This document shows, in pieces, positions 18,655-27,383 of a stretch of 64,000 nucleotides of DNA. The number at the start of each line of letters is the position of its first letter. Positions within the stretch are counted from its first letter, which is position 1. The stretch lies in the NCBI RefSeq assembly GCF_014656355.1, contig NZ_BNCG01000003.1, positions 310,001-374,000 on the forward strand, written 5' to 3'. This DNA comes from Camelimonas fluminis (GTDB lineage Bacteria > Pseudomonadota > Alphaproteobacteria > Rhizobiales > Beijerinckiaceae). The position numbers and the translations under genes are program-made. The notes beneath the pieces are model-generated. The model made no database searches. It was not told where the DNA came from and worked only from the letters and a program-made list of their open reading frames with translations.

Positions 18655-19386
18655 ATGGCGCAGCCCGCAGATCGCGAATCGACCCATGATATGGCGGTGG
18701 CGCTGACAGATTTACAACTGTCGCTCGGCGTCGGGGCGGCGCGGGTCCACATCCTGAAAGGCATTTCGCTGGACATCCGCCGTGGCGAGATCGTGAGTCT
18801 CGTCGGCCCGTCCGGCTCCGGAAAATCCACCCTGCTGATGACCTTGGCCGGGCTTGAGCGCCCCGACAGCGGACGCGTCGTCGTCGCTGGCCAGGACCTC
18901 ACCCGTCATGGCGAAGACGAGCTGGCGCGGTTTCGTGGCCGCAATGTCGGCATCGTCTTCCAGTCATTTCATCTCGTGCCGACCATGACGGCGCTGGAAA
19001 ACGTCGCCCTGCCGCTGGAGCTGGCCGGCGCGGCCGACGCCTTCGCCCGCGCCGCCGCCGAACTCGCCGCAGTCGGTCTGGCTGACCGGGCCGGCCATTA
19101 TCCGGCGCAATTGTCTGGCGGCGAGCAGCAGCGCGTGGCGGTGGCCCGCGCCATCGTCGCCAATCCGCCCCTGCTGGTGGCGGACGAACCCACCGGCAAT
19201 CTCGATGAAGCCACCGGCGCCAGCATTATCGACCTGTTGTTCTCGTTGCGTCGCGAGCGCGGATCGACGCTGGTGATCGTGACCCACGACAACCATCTGG
19301 CGGCGCGTTGTGACCGTGTGATCCGCATCCGCTCCGGCCGGATCGACGCCGCCGAGGCACAGCTCGCCCCGGAAGCCGCGGCATGA
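18655..19386 (+). CDS. ABC transporter ATP-binding protein (YbbA/LolD-like)
   Basis: The 243-residue ATPase has Walker A GPSGSGKST at residues 51-59, a Q-loop FQSFHLVPT, signature LSGGEQQRV near 155, Walker B LLVADEPTGNLD and the H-loop VTHD. The DEPTGNLD variant and FQSFHL pattern are typical of MacB/LolD/YbbA-type ATPases that pair with FtsX-like permeases. The next gene overlaps by four bases (ATGA) and encodes such a permease. Together with the divergent esterase the locus mirrors tesA-ybbA-ybbP. The substrate is unknown; a role in envelope lipid or toxin handling is inferred from the family only. Confidence 0.92.
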   Translation: MAQPADRESTHDMAVALTDLQLSLGVGAARVHILKGISLDIRRGEIVSLVGPSGSGKSTLLMTLAGLERPDSGRVVVAGQDLTRHGEDELARFRGRNVGIVFQSFHLVPTMTALENVALPLELAGAADAFARAAAELAAVGLADRAGHYPAQLSGGEQQRVAVARAIVANPPLLVADEPTGNLDEATGASIIDLLFSLRRERGSTLVIVTHDNHLAARCDRVIRIRSGRIDAAEAQLAPEAAA

Positions 19387-21968
19387 GCGTCGACGCCGTG
19401 GGCGGCCAACGCGCCGTATTGCCGTTGACCCTGCGGTTGGCGCTGCGCGAATTGCGTGGCGGCTTGCGCGGTTTTGGGGTTTTTCTGGGCTGCATTATCC
19501 TGGGCGTCGCGGCCATCGCCGCGGTTTCCAGCATTTCGCGCAGTCTGACGGAGGGGCTGGCGCGCGAGGGCCGGGCGATTCTGGGCGGCGACCTCGCCAT
19601 CAGCTTTGTCCAGCGCGAGCCTGACGCCCGCGAAACGGCCTATATCAAGGGGTTGGGAGCTAACGCCGTCACGGCCAATTTACGCGCCATGGCCCGGGTC
19701 GACGGACCAGCCGGCGACGCCGGCTCGGCCGCCATGGTCGAACTGAAGGCAATCGAAGACCCGTATCCGCTGGTTGGAAAGCTGGAGCTGGAGCCGGCGT
19801 TGTCGTTGCGCGACGCGCTGGCCGTGCGCGACGGCGCCCCGGGCGCGGTGGCCGAACCGGCCCTGTTCGCCCGTCTTGGGGTAAAGGTCGGCGATCGCAT
19901 CCTGATCGGCGACAAGCCGGTCGAGCTGCGCGCCCGCCTGGTCAGTGAGCCGGACAAGCTCGGCGGCGGCTACGGCTTCGGCCCGCGCCTGATGGTAAGC
20001 ACGGAAGCCTTGCGCGCCAGCGGCCTGATCCAGCCCGGCAGTCTGGTGCGCTGGACGCGGCAGGTGGCGCTGCCCGTCGGAGCCAACGACGACGCGGCGC
20101 TGAAAGCGGTGCAGACGAAGCTGGAGGCCGACTGGGGCAAGGCCGGATGGCAGGTGCGGTCCCGCCAGGCGGCGGCGCCCGAATTCGAGCGCAATATCGA
20201 GCGCTTCACCCAGTTTCTGTCGCTGGTGGGGCTAACGGCCCTGCTGGTGGGCGGCGTTGGCGTCGCCAACGCCACGCGTGGCTTTGTCGACCGGCAGCGG
20301 CGCAGCATCGCCACCATGAAGAGCCTCGGCGCTTCTGGCGGCAGCGTCGTCGCCATCTATCTGACCCAGGTGATGCTGGTGGCGCTGGCTGGCGTCCTCA
20401 TTGGCCTGATGGTCGGGGCGGTTGCGCCGTTCGCCGCCGTGGCGCTGGCCGGCGATCTGCTGCCGGTTCCGATCATTCCCACCCTGGCCTGGCGTGAACT
20501 CGCGCTGGCGGCGGTCTATGGCCTGCTGACGGCGTTCGTCTTCGCCATCGGGCCGCTGGGGCGGGCGCGCGACGTGCCGGTCTCCGGCCTGTTCCGCGAC
20601 ATGGCCGACGCGGACCGGCGCTGGCCGCGCCCTGTCTATCTGCTGGCCATGGCGGCGGGGCTCGCCGTTCTGGTCGCTGTCGCCATCGGCTTCTCCTATG
20701 ACCGGCGCATCGCCATCGCCTTCGTCGTCGCCGCGTTCCTCACCTTCCTGATGCTGCGTCTGGTGGCGATGGGCGTGATGGCCGTGGCGCGCCGCCTGCC
20801 GCGACCGCGCCATGCCCCGGCCCGGCTGGCGCTGGCCAATATCCATCGCGCCGGCGCGCTGACGCCGTCGCTGGTGCTGTCGGTTGGCCTCGGCGTGACC
20901 CTGCTGGTCGCGCTGGCCCTGGTGCAGACCAATATCCGCGACCAGCTGACCCGGTCGGTTCCAGGCACGGCCCCGGATTTCTACTTCGTCGACATCCCCT
21001 CGGCGAAGGCCGACGCCTTCGCCGCCATGATCGATCAGCTCGTCCCCGGCGGCCGTTTCGAGCGCGTGCCGATGATGCGTGGCCGCATTGTCTCCATCAA
21101 CGGCGTGCCGGCGGAGAAGATCAATGCGCCGCAGGACGTGGCGTGGGTGCTGGACGGCGATCGCGGCGTCACTTTCTCGGAAAAGCCGCCGGAGGGATCG
21201 CGCATCGCATCAGGCGCCTGGTGGCCGGCGGACTACAGCGGCCCGCCGCTGGTGTCGCTGGACCAGCGCATCGCCAGGGGACTTGGCGTGGAGGTGGGCG
21301 GCGAGCTGGTGGTGAATGTGCTCGGACGTGAAATCCGGGCGCGGGTCGCCAGCCTGCGGGCGATCGAATGGCGCTCGCTCGGCATCAATTTCGTCATGAT
21401 TTTCTCGCCCAACACGTTTCGCGGCGCGCCGCACACGGCGCTCGCCACCTTGCGGATGCCCCCGGGCGCGCCAGCCGGGGCCGCGGATCCTGTGGTGCGC
21501 GAAGCGGCGAAGGCGTTTCCGATGGTGGCGTCGTTGCGGGTGCGCGAGGCGCTCAACGCCATCGACGAGATCGTCGGCAAGCTGTCCTGGGCTGTCGCTG
21601 GCGCCAGCCTGATTTCACTCGCGGCGAGCGTTCTGGTGCTGGCCGGAGCGCTGGCGGCCGGCCAGCGGGCGCGCCTCTACGATGCGGTGATCCTGAAAAC
21701 CCTCGGCGCCACGCGCGGCCGGCTGCTGCTGGCCTACGCGTTGGAGTATGGCGGGCTGGCGGTGGTGACCAGCGTCTTTGGCCTCGCCGCCGGCGCGGCG
21801 GCGGGGTGGTTCATCGTGACGAGATCGATGCGTCTTGAGTTCCTGTTCAGCTGGCCGGAGCCGATGATGGCGATCATCATCGCCATCATCGTCACGGTAG
21901 GGCTTGGCCTTGCCGGCACGTGGCGGGTGCTTGGCCAGTCCCCGGCGCAGCGGCTACGGGCGAACTGA
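19383..21968 (+). CDS. FtsX-like ABC permease (YbbP-like)
   Basis: The 861-residue membrane protein starts with a cytoplasmic LTLRLALRELRGGLRGFG segment and one membrane helix (about 30-55), followed by a large periplasmic region and two FtsX-like blocks: helices around 270-420 and again around 710-855, with central helices near 410-540. The repeated pattern ATRGFVDRQRRSIATMKSLG and YDAVILKTLGATRGRLLLA is the FtsX coupling motif that contacts the ATPase. It overlaps the ATPase gene by ATGA, so the pair is translationally coupled. It is a mechanotransmission-type or lipid-handling transporter by family; the substrate is not known. Confidence 0.92.
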   Translation: MSVDAVGGQRAVLPLTLRLALRELRGGLRGFGVFLGCIILGVAAIAAVSSISRSLTEGLAREGRAILGGDLAISFVQREPDARETAYIKGLGANAVTANLRAMARVDGPAGDAGSAAMVELKAIEDPYPLVGKLELEPALSLRDALAVRDGAPGAVAEPALFARLGVKVGDRILIGDKPVELRARLVSEPDKLGGGYGFGPRLMVSTEALRASGLIQPGSLVRWTRQVALPVGANDDAALKAVQTKLEADWGKAGWQVRSRQAAAPEFERNIERFTQFLSLVGLTALLVGGVGVANATRGFVDRQRRSIATMKSLGASGGSVVAIYLTQVMLVALAGVLIGLMVGAVAPFAAVALAGDLLPVPIIPTLAWRELALAAVYGLLTAFVFAIGPLGRARDVPVSGLFRDMADADRRWPRPVYLLAMAAGLAVLVAVAIGFSYDRRIAIAFVVAAFLTFLMLRLVAMGVMAVARRLPRPRHAPARLALANIHRAGALTPSLVLSVGLGVTLLVALALVQTNIRDQLTRSVPGTAPDFYFVDIPSAKADAFAAMIDQLVPGGRFERVPMMRGRIVSINGVPAEKINAPQDVAWVLDGDRGVTFSEKPPEGSRIASGAWWPADYSGPPLVSLDQRIARGLGVEVGGELVVNVLGREIRARVASLRAIEWRSLGINFVMIFSPNTFRGAPHTALATLRMPPGAPAGAADPVVREAAKAFPMVASLRVREALNAIDEIVGKLSWAVAGASLISLAASVLVLAGALAAGQRARLYDAVILKTLGATRGRLLLAYALEYGGLAVVTSVFGLAAGAAAGWFIVTRSMRLEFLFSWPEPMMAIIIAIIVTVGLGLAGTWRVLGQSPAQRLRAN

Positions 21969-22075
21969 GGGTGAAAGCCGGGGCGCGGGAACTTCTCCAG
22001 GCCCCCGATCTCCGCGTCGCCGGCTCCAGCAGGCGCATTAACGCATGAGCGGGTTTTCACTTGTATTATGCGCGT

Positions 22076-22096
22076 TGAGCAACCATGTTTTGCTCA
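22076..22096. promoter_or_regulatory. Palindrome upstream of Bax inhibitor-1 gene, possible operator
   Basis: TGAGCAA and TTGCTCA form a perfect 7-bp inverted repeat with a 7-base spacer, 62 bases before the start of the downstream gene. Spacing of arm centres (14 bases) is a little wider than one helical turn. A regulator site is an inference. Confidence 0.4.
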
Positions 22097-22157
22097 CGGT
22101 GCAACTGTCCGCCCTGTTGGACGGCGCATGCGCACTATGAGACGTTGTGAGGGTTTA

Positions 22158-22940
22158 ATGTCAAACTGGAACCGCGGCGCCCCTGAGCTGAACCAGGGGT
22201 ATGCCCAGACCGGGACTGTAGAGCTCGATCAGGGCCTGCGGTCCTACATGCTCGGTGTCTACAACAACATGGTGGTCGGCCTGGCCATCACCGGCCTTGT
22301 CGCCATCGGCACATACATGCTGGCGGTCACGAACGACGCTTCGCAGGCTGCGGCGCGCGCCGGCAACATCATGCTGACCAGCGTGGGTTACGCGCTGTTC
22401 GCCAGCCCGCTGAAGTGGGTGGTGATCCTCGCGCCCCTGGCCTTCGTGTTCTTCCTGAGCGCCCGCATGGAGCGCATGCAGGCGTCGACGGCGCGCGGGC
22501 TGTTCTACGCCTTCGCGGCGATCATGGGCCTGTCGCTATCGTCAATTTTCCTCGTCTACACGCACGCCTCGATTGCCCGGGTGTTCTTCATCACGGCGGC
22601 GGCGTTCGGTGGTCTGAGCCTGTATGGCTACACGACAAAGCGCGACCTGTCGGCGTTCGGCACCTTCCTGGTGATGGGCCTGATCGGCGTGGTGATCGCC
22701 TCGCTGGTCAACCTGTTCCTGCAGTCGTCAGCCTTCCAGTTCGCCATCTCGCTGGTCGGCGTGCTGGTGTTCTCCGGCCTGACCGCCTGGGACACCCAGC
22801 GCATCAAGGAGATGTATTACGAGGCTGACGGTTATGAGACCGCCGCCAAGAAGTCGATCCTCGGCGCGCTGATGCTGTATCTCGACTTCATCAACCTGTT
22901 CACGATGCTGCTGCAGCTCTTCGGCTCGCGCAACAACTGA
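22158..22940 (+). CDS. Bax inhibitor-1/YccA family membrane protein
   Basis: The 260-residue protein has seven predicted hydrophobic segments after a polar N terminus that contains LDQGLRSYMLGVYNNM, a conserved feature of alphaproteobacterial BI-1 proteins. The C-terminal FSGLTAWDTQRIKEMYYEAD and LYLDFINLFTMLLQLFG are the family hallmark. BI-1/YccA proteins are calcium- and pH-linked channels or modulators of the FtsH protease. GAGGG precedes the ATG at 22158; an in-frame extension to 22068 covers the palindrome region and lacks similarity. A strong terminator follows. Confidence 0.94.
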   Translation: MSNWNRGAPELNQGYAQTGTVELDQGLRSYMLGVYNNMVVGLAITGLVAIGTYMLAVTNDASQAAARAGNIMLTSVGYALFASPLKWVVILAPLAFVFFLSARMERMQASTARGLFYAFAAIMGLSLSSIFLVYTHASIARVFFITAAAFGGLSLYGYTTKRDLSAFGTFLVMGLIGVVIASLVNLFLQSSAFQFAISLVGVLVFSGLTAWDTQRIKEMYYEADGYETAAKKSILGALMLYLDFINLFTMLLQLFGSRNN

Positions 22941-22978
22941 TCCGGTTGTGACGTCAGGTCCGGCAATGGACCGCAGTG

Positions 22979-23006
22979 TAAAAGGCCCCGTTCGCGGGGC
23001 CTTTTT
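22979..23006 (+). terminator. Intrinsic terminator after the Bax inhibitor-1 gene
   Basis: AAAGGCCCCG and CGGGGCCTTT form a 10-bp stem with a TTCG tetraloop and five T. The A run on the left makes it usable also for the convergent DUF2794 gene. Confidence 0.92.
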
Positions 23007-23059
23007 CGTTTCCGGCCGATATCCCACCTGGCGCCGAAGCGGCCTTCCGTGGAATTGCG

Positions 23060-23494
23060 TCAGCCGCGCACGAGGCGAAGCGGCTTGTCGATGATGGCCA
23101 GGACCCTGGACAGGTCATTGCCGCGCTTCAGGATGAGACCCGCCGCCGAGACCACGCTCCAGGCGCCTTGCTTGCGCTCCAGGCGCGGCTGCTTTTCGAT
23201 GCGGTACAGGGGCGCTTCGGATGTCCGCCTGAACACCGAGAAGATGGCGCGGTCCTTGTGGAAATCGATGGCGTAGTCGCGCCATTCGCCTTCAGCGACG
23301 CGACGCCCGTACAGGTTGAGCAGCGTGTTCAGTTCCCGGCGGTCGAAGCTGACCCGGGGTGGCGCCGGCGCGACAGGGGCCGGGCTATGGAGCGGCGGTG
23401 GGGCGACTGCGCGGGACAGCGGCGCGTTGATGGCGACGACGTCGCCTGGCGGCGGGCGCGTGGTTTGCTCATCCGGTTGCTCTGAAGTCATCAT
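23060..23494 (-). CDS. DUF2794 domain protein
   Basis: The 144-residue protein has a Pro/Ala-rich N terminus (about 1-50) and the conserved DUF2794 part: VSFDRRELNTLLNLYGRRVA, EWRDYAIDF, APLYRIEKQPRLE and the end KRGNDLSRVLAIIDKPLRLV. The family is confined mainly to Alphaproteobacteria and has no known function. The start is one of two adjacent ATG codons at 23494/23491, with AGGAGG eight bases upstream; the open frame goes on to 23680 without similarity. It is convergent with the Bax inhibitor-1 gene and shares its terminator region. Confidence 0.86.
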   Translation of the reverse strand: MMTSEQPDEQTTRPPPGDVVAINAPLSRAVAPPPLHSPAPVAPAPPRVSFDRRELNTLLNLYGRRVAEGEWRDYAIDFHKDRAIFSVFRRTSEAPLYRIEKQPRLERKQGAWSVVSAAGLILKRGNDLSRVLAIIDKPLRLVRG

Positions 23495-24111
23495 GTCGGT
23501 CGCTTTCCTCCTGGGTCCAGAGCGCAAGACCGATGTGTTGCGCCGCCAGTCTGGGGCCAATTGGTCGCGAGGTAAATGGCGCAGCGACCTGGCCCTGACG
23601 CGGCGGCCCGGACAGGCGTGGCGAGGACATTTTCCAGAATTATCGTCTGCGCAAATACAGGAAATGCTGCAAGCCGGCATTCGCGGCGCCCATTTCAGGT
23701 CGCGGGGCCTTGCTGCTGCGGGCGCCAGCCCGAAATTGTATTGTCGTTGTATTGGAAGTGATTATTTGTTGTGCAGCAATCAATGATTGTGTAAGTTTAT
23801 TGTACTTGTCGATGTTCAAGAAATTGTTATTGAAAAATCATGATATCGACATCGCCATGCCTTGCGGTTGCCGCAAAGTCACGTCAATAATCCCCTCGTT
23901 GTTCCGGCAGTCTGACGCTGTTTCGCCGGGTTTATCAGCCCCCCAGCCCCACCGGCGTATGGCCGTTTGGACTGCCGGACAACATAAAGAAACAGGGCCG
24001 GTCTGACCGGCCCTGTTTCTTTTTGCGTTCAGGCCAGTTTGCCTGCAGATCAGGCGGCCGGACCTGTCCGGCCAGCCGTCTGCCATTGCGCGTTCAAAGC
24101 GCGGCTGGCCT
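23495..24111. other. Long gap with AT-rich patch upstream of DUF2794 gene
   Basis: No protein gene is supported in these 617 bases. Between about 23735 and 23860 the DNA is strikingly AT-rich compared with the GC-rich surroundings (for example TTATTGTACTTGTCGATG and AAATTGTTATTGAAAAATC). The right end holds a very strong hairpin at 23986-24022. The patch may hold promoters (DUF2794 on the minus strand, or a small RNA on the plus strand ending at the hairpin) or be a relic of foreign DNA. Confidence 0.5.
23986..24025. terminator. Bidirectional terminator downstream of leuB
   Basis: An 18-base arm beginning AAAGAAACAGGG and its exact complement ending CCCTGTTTCTTT flank a single T at 24004, giving a near-perfect hairpin. 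The plus side ends in TTTCTTTTTG, a better T run than the minus side (TTTCTTTATG). leuB ends 87 bases to the right on the minus strand. Confidence 0.88.
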
Positions 24112-25221
24112 TCAGGAGAGGCGCTGCATCTCGGCGATGATGGCGTCGCCCATCTCGCTGGTCGAGACAGCGTTGGCGCCGGCGCTGGCGATGTCGCGGG
24201 TGCGCAGGCCCGCGCCCAGCACGTTGGCGATGGCCAGGTCCAGCTTGTCGGCCGCTTCGCCGAGGCCAAAGGAATAGCGCAGCGCCATGCCCAGTGAGCC
24301 GATCATGGCGATCGGGTTGGCCATGCCCTTGCCGGCGATGTCCGGCGCCGAGCCGTGCACCGGCTCATACAGGGCTTTGCGCTTGCCGGTGGCCGGATCT
24401 TCCGCGCCCAGCGAGGCCGATGGCAACATGCCGAGCGAGCCGGTGAGCATGGCGGCCACGTCAGAGAGGATGTCGCCGAACAGATTGTCGGTGACGATCA
24501 CGTCGTACTGCTTGGGGTTGCGCACCAGCTGCATGGCGCAATTGTCGGCCAGCACATGCTCCAGCGCCGCGCCGGCGAATTCCTCGCGGTGCACGCGGCT
24601 CACCACCTCATGCCACAGCACGCCGGTGCGCATGACGTTGCGCTTCTCGGCCGAGGCGACGCGGTTGTTGCGCTTTGCCGCCAGATCGAAGGCGACGCGG
24701 GCGATGCGCTCGATCTCATGGGTGGCGTAGAGCTGGGTGTCGACGGCGCGCTTCTCGCCGTTCTCCAGGGTGACGATCTCCTTCGGCTCGCCGAAATAGA
24801 CGCCGCCGGTCAGCTCGCGCACGATCATGATGTCGAGGCCTTCGACCAGCTCGCGCTTCAGCGAGGAGGCCTCGGCGAGGGCCGGGTAACAGATGGCCGG
24901 GCGCAGATTGGCGAACAGGCCGAGGTCCTTGCGCAGGCGCAGCAGGCCGGCTTCCGGGCGCACCTCGTAAGGCACCGAATCCCACTTGGGGCCGCCCACG
25001 GCGCCGAACAGCACCGCGTCGGCGGCCTGGGCGCGCGCCATGGCTTCCTCGCTGATCGACACGCCATGGGCGTCATAGGCGGAGCCGCCGACCAGGTCTT
25101 TCTCGATTTCGAATTTCGCCACGCCAGCCTGGTCGAGCCAGCGCACCAGCTTTTCGACTTCGACGTTGACCTCGGGGCCGATGCCGTCGCCGGGGAGCAG
25201 GAGAAGATTGAAGGATGCCAT
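24112..25221 (-). CDS. leuB: 3-isopropylmalate dehydrogenase
   Basis: LeuB oxidises and decarboxylates 3-isopropylmalate with NAD in leucine synthesis. The 369-residue protein opens with [12 protein letters not shown], has the substrate arginine region [21 protein letters not shown], the YFGEP loop, and the metal and NAD region [19 protein letters not shown] with the two Asp ligands, then [14 protein letters not shown]. Length and order are typical. It is separated from the next gene upstream by the remains of a RidA gene; no other leu genes are in the window. Confidence 0.97.
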   Translation of the reverse strand: MASFNLLLLPGDGIGPEVNVEVEKLVRWLDQAGVAKFEIEKDLVGGSAYDAHGVSISEEAMARAQAADAVLFGAVGGPKWDSVPYEVRPEAGLLRLRKDLGLFANLRPAICYPALAEASSLKRELVEGLDIMIVRELTGGVYFGEPKEIVTLENGEKRAVDTQLYATHEIERIARVAFDLAAKRNNRVASAEKRNVMRTGVLWHEVVSRVHREEFAGAALEHVLADNCAMQLVRNPKQYDVIVTDNLFGDILSDVAAMLTGSLGMLPSASLGAEDPATGKRKALYEPVHGSAPDIAGKGMANPIAMIGSLGMALRYSFGLGEAADKLDLAIANVLGAGLRTRDIASAGANAVSTSEMGDAIIAEMQRLS

Positions 25222-25293
25222 GGACGCCTCACAGAGATTGTTCGCGACCGGGTTTAGGCGCGGCGGCGGCCTGGTGGCAAGTTTTCTGTGGGC

Positions 25294-25580
25294 TCAGCCC
25301 TGATCACGCAGCGCCGTCACCTCGATCTCGACCTTCATCTCCGGTTCGATGAGGCCAGCGATCAGCATCGTGGCGGCGGGGCGGATGCCGGCCAGCACCG
25401 CGCCGCGGACATCCAGCACGGCGCGGGCGTCGTCACGGCTGGTCACGTAATACGTTGCCCGCGCGATGTCCCCCCTGTCGCAGGGTCTGTCCAATCGTCG
25501 TTGCGCGCCTGTTCCGCCGCGCTCTCCGGCCGGGTCATGGCCGCATGATCATGGCCGGTGGTTCCGGCCACGAAAGCAAA
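25294..25580 (-). pseudogene. Decayed RidA (YjgF/YER057c) family gene
   Basis: Two pieces of one RidA protein lie in different frames on the minus strand. The first, at the right, reads FVAGTTGHDHAAMT and AAEQARN, matching the central strand of RidA family members. The second reads DIARATYYVTSRDDARAV, RPAATMLIAGLIEPEMKVEI and EVTA and ends at the stop at 25294. Between them some ten residues and the frame are lost; the N-terminal third is absent and replaced by the terminator of the mcd gene. RidA proteins deaminate reactive enamine/imine intermediates. The gene is therefore broken by truncation plus frameshift; a sequencing error alone would not restore it. Confidence 0.8.
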
Positions 25581-25601
25581 AAGGCCCGTCAATGACGGGC
25601 C
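25576..25601 (-). terminator. Intrinsic terminator after mcd
   Basis: GGCCCGTC and GACGGGCC pair around AAT; on the minus strand the stem is followed by TTTTTGC. It is about 90 bases after the mcd stop codon and abuts the truncated end of the RidA remnant. Confidence 0.88.
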
Positions 25602-25688
25602 CTGTATATCCCCATGCGCTCCCGAATGGCGAGCTGGTGGAGATGCGCCGGCGGGACCAGGTCCCGCCGGAACTGTCATTGCCGGCGC

Positions 25689-27383
25689 TCAGTTGCCGCC
25701 CTCGATCAGGCGGCGGGCGATGACCTGCGCCTGGATCTCCGCCGCGCCCTCGAAGATCGACAGAATGCGGGCGTCGCAGAGCAGGCGGCTCACGGTGTAC
25801 TCGAGCGCGAAGCCGTTGCCGCCGTGGATCTGCAGGGCGTTGTCGGCGTTCGACCAGGCGATGCGGGCGGCCAGCAGCTTGGCCATGCCGGCCTCCAGGT
25901 CGCAGCGCTTGCCTTCGTCCTTGGCGCGGCCGGCGAAATAGGTGAGCTGGCGGGCGATCATCAGTTCCGCAGCCATCATCGCCAGCTTGTCGGAGACGCG
26001 CGGGAAGCTGATGATCGGCTTGGCGAACTGGATGCGCTCCTGGGCGTAGCGCAGGCCGACTTCCAGCGCCGCCTGGGCGACGCCAACGGCGCGCGCGGCC
26101 GTCTGGATGCGGGCCGACTCGAAGGTCTGCATGAGCTGGCGGAAGCCTTCACCCTCGACGCCGCCGAGCAGGTTCTCGCCCTTCACCTCGAAGCCGTCGA
26201 ACGCCAGTTCGTATTCTTTCATGCCGCGGTAGCCGAGCACCTCGATCTCGCCGCCGGTCAGGCCGTCGACCGGGAACGGGTTGGCGTCGTCGCCGCGCGG
26301 CTTTTCCGCCAGCAGGAGCGACAGGCCGCGATAACCCGCGACGTCGGGCCTGGTGCGGACCAGCATGGTCATGACGTCGGCGCGGACCGGGTGGGTGATC
26401 CAGGTCTTGTTGCCATAGACCTTCCAGACAGCCGCGTCCCCTTCGCCTTCCTTCACGGCGCGGGTGCGCAGCGAGGCGAGGTCGGAGCCGGTGTTCGGCT
26501 CTGTGAACACGGCGGTCGGCAGGATCTCGCCCGAGGCGATCTTCGGCAGCCAGTGCTGCTTCTGCGCGTCGGTGCCGCCGCCCAGGATCAGTTCGGCGGC
26601 GATCTCGGAGCGGGTGCCGAGCGAGCCGACGCCAATATAGGCGCGCGATAGCTCTTCGGAGACCACGCACATGGAAACCTTCGACAGCCCCATGCCGCCG
26701 TATTCTTCCGGAATGGTCAGGCCGAACACGCCGAGCTGGGCCATGCCGGCCACCACGTCGAGCGGGATATATTGATTCTTCAGGTGCCACTGATGGGCGT
26801 GCGGAACCACTTCGGCGTCAGCGAAGCGCTTCATTTCAGAGCGGATCGCTTCCAGCGTCTCGTCAAGACCGGTGGCGCCGATGCTGGAGCCGCCGTCCAT
26901 GTCTTTCATCAGCGCGACGAGGCGCAGGCGGGTGGCCGGGGTGTTGCCGATGGCGATCAGCTCTTCAACCGCGGCGGTGCGGTGGCCGGCGACCGTTGCA
27001 GCGTCGACGCCGAGGTCGCCGAGGCGAACCATCTCGTTCTGGCTGATCGGAATGCCGCCAAAGATCTGCGCCGTGTACTCGCCGGCGGCGATGCCCAGCA
27101 GCAACTGCTCCACTTCGCCGAACCGGCCCTCATCGCTGAGGCGCTGCGCCCAGCCGGCGGCCTCGCGCACGCCGGTGACATAGGTGGCGAGCCAGGACAG
27201 GCCGTGGGCGGCGTGCTGCTCGGCGTCGATGCGCGCGGCGGAAACCTTGCCATTTTCAGAAACGCGGGCGCGCACAGCAGAGGTGGCGGCGGCCTGCAAC
27301 GCCTCCAGATCGCCGGAAACCCGGCTGACCAGGGAGATGAGGTCGGAGGCGGCGGGAAGGGTGGCGGTCGCCACTTGGCTCAT
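25689..27383 (-). CDS. mcd: (2S)-methylsuccinyl-CoA dehydrogenase, ethylmalonyl-CoA pathway
   Basis: The 564-residue flavoprotein has an acyl-CoA dehydrogenase core from about residue 170 to the end (VVPHAHQWHLKNQYIPLDV, FGLTIPEEYGGMGLSK, TEPNTGSDLASLRTRAV, YGNKTWITHP, IHGGNGFALEYTVSRLLCDA, SIFEGAAEIQAQVIARR). It is preceded by a roughly 160-residue N-terminal domain that ordinary acyl-CoA dehydrogenases lack but Mcd has. Mcd oxidises (2S)-methylsuccinyl-CoA to mesaconyl-CoA, passing electrons to ETF. Context supports the specific call: ccr and ecm lie 3-6 kb away. It has its own terminator. A general long-chain acyl-CoA dehydrogenase is the less likely alternative. Confidence 0.88.
   Translation of the reverse strand: MSQVATATLPAASDLISLVSRVSGDLEALQAAATSAVRARVSENGKVSAARIDAEQHAAHGLSWLATYVTGVREAAGWAQRLSDEGRFGEVEQLLLGIAAGEYTAQIFGGIPISQNEMVRLGDLGVDAATVAGHRTAAVEELIAIGNTPATRLRLVALMKDMDGGSSIGATGLDETLEAIRSEMKRFADAEVVPHAHQWHLKNQYIPLDVVAGMAQLGVFGLTIPEEYGGMGLSKVSMCVVSEELSRAYIGVGSLGTRSEIAAELILGGGTDAQKQHWLPKIASGEILPTAVFTEPNTGSDLASLRTRAVKEGEGDAAVWKVYGNKTWITHPVRADVMTMLVRTRPDVAGYRGLSLLLAEKPRGDDANPFPVDGLTGGEIEVLGYRGMKEYELAFDGFEVKGENLLGGVEGEGFRQLMQTFESARIQTAARAVGVAQAALEVGLRYAQERIQFAKPIISFPRVSDKLAMMAAELMIARQLTYFAGRAKDEGKRCDLEAGMAKLLAARIAWSNADNALQIHGGNGFALEYTVSRLLCDARILSIFEGAAEIQAQVIARRLIEGGN

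Noticed and set aside
23735-23860. AT-rich patch as a replication origin
   Set aside because: No cluster of DnaA boxes (TTATCCACA-like) is visible and no dnaA, dnaN or parAB genes are near.
23710-24006. A possible 98-residue protein in the AT-rich gap
   Set aside because: It runs into the terminator hairpin, lacks a good ribosome-binding site and has no protein-like composition; the region is better read as non-coding.
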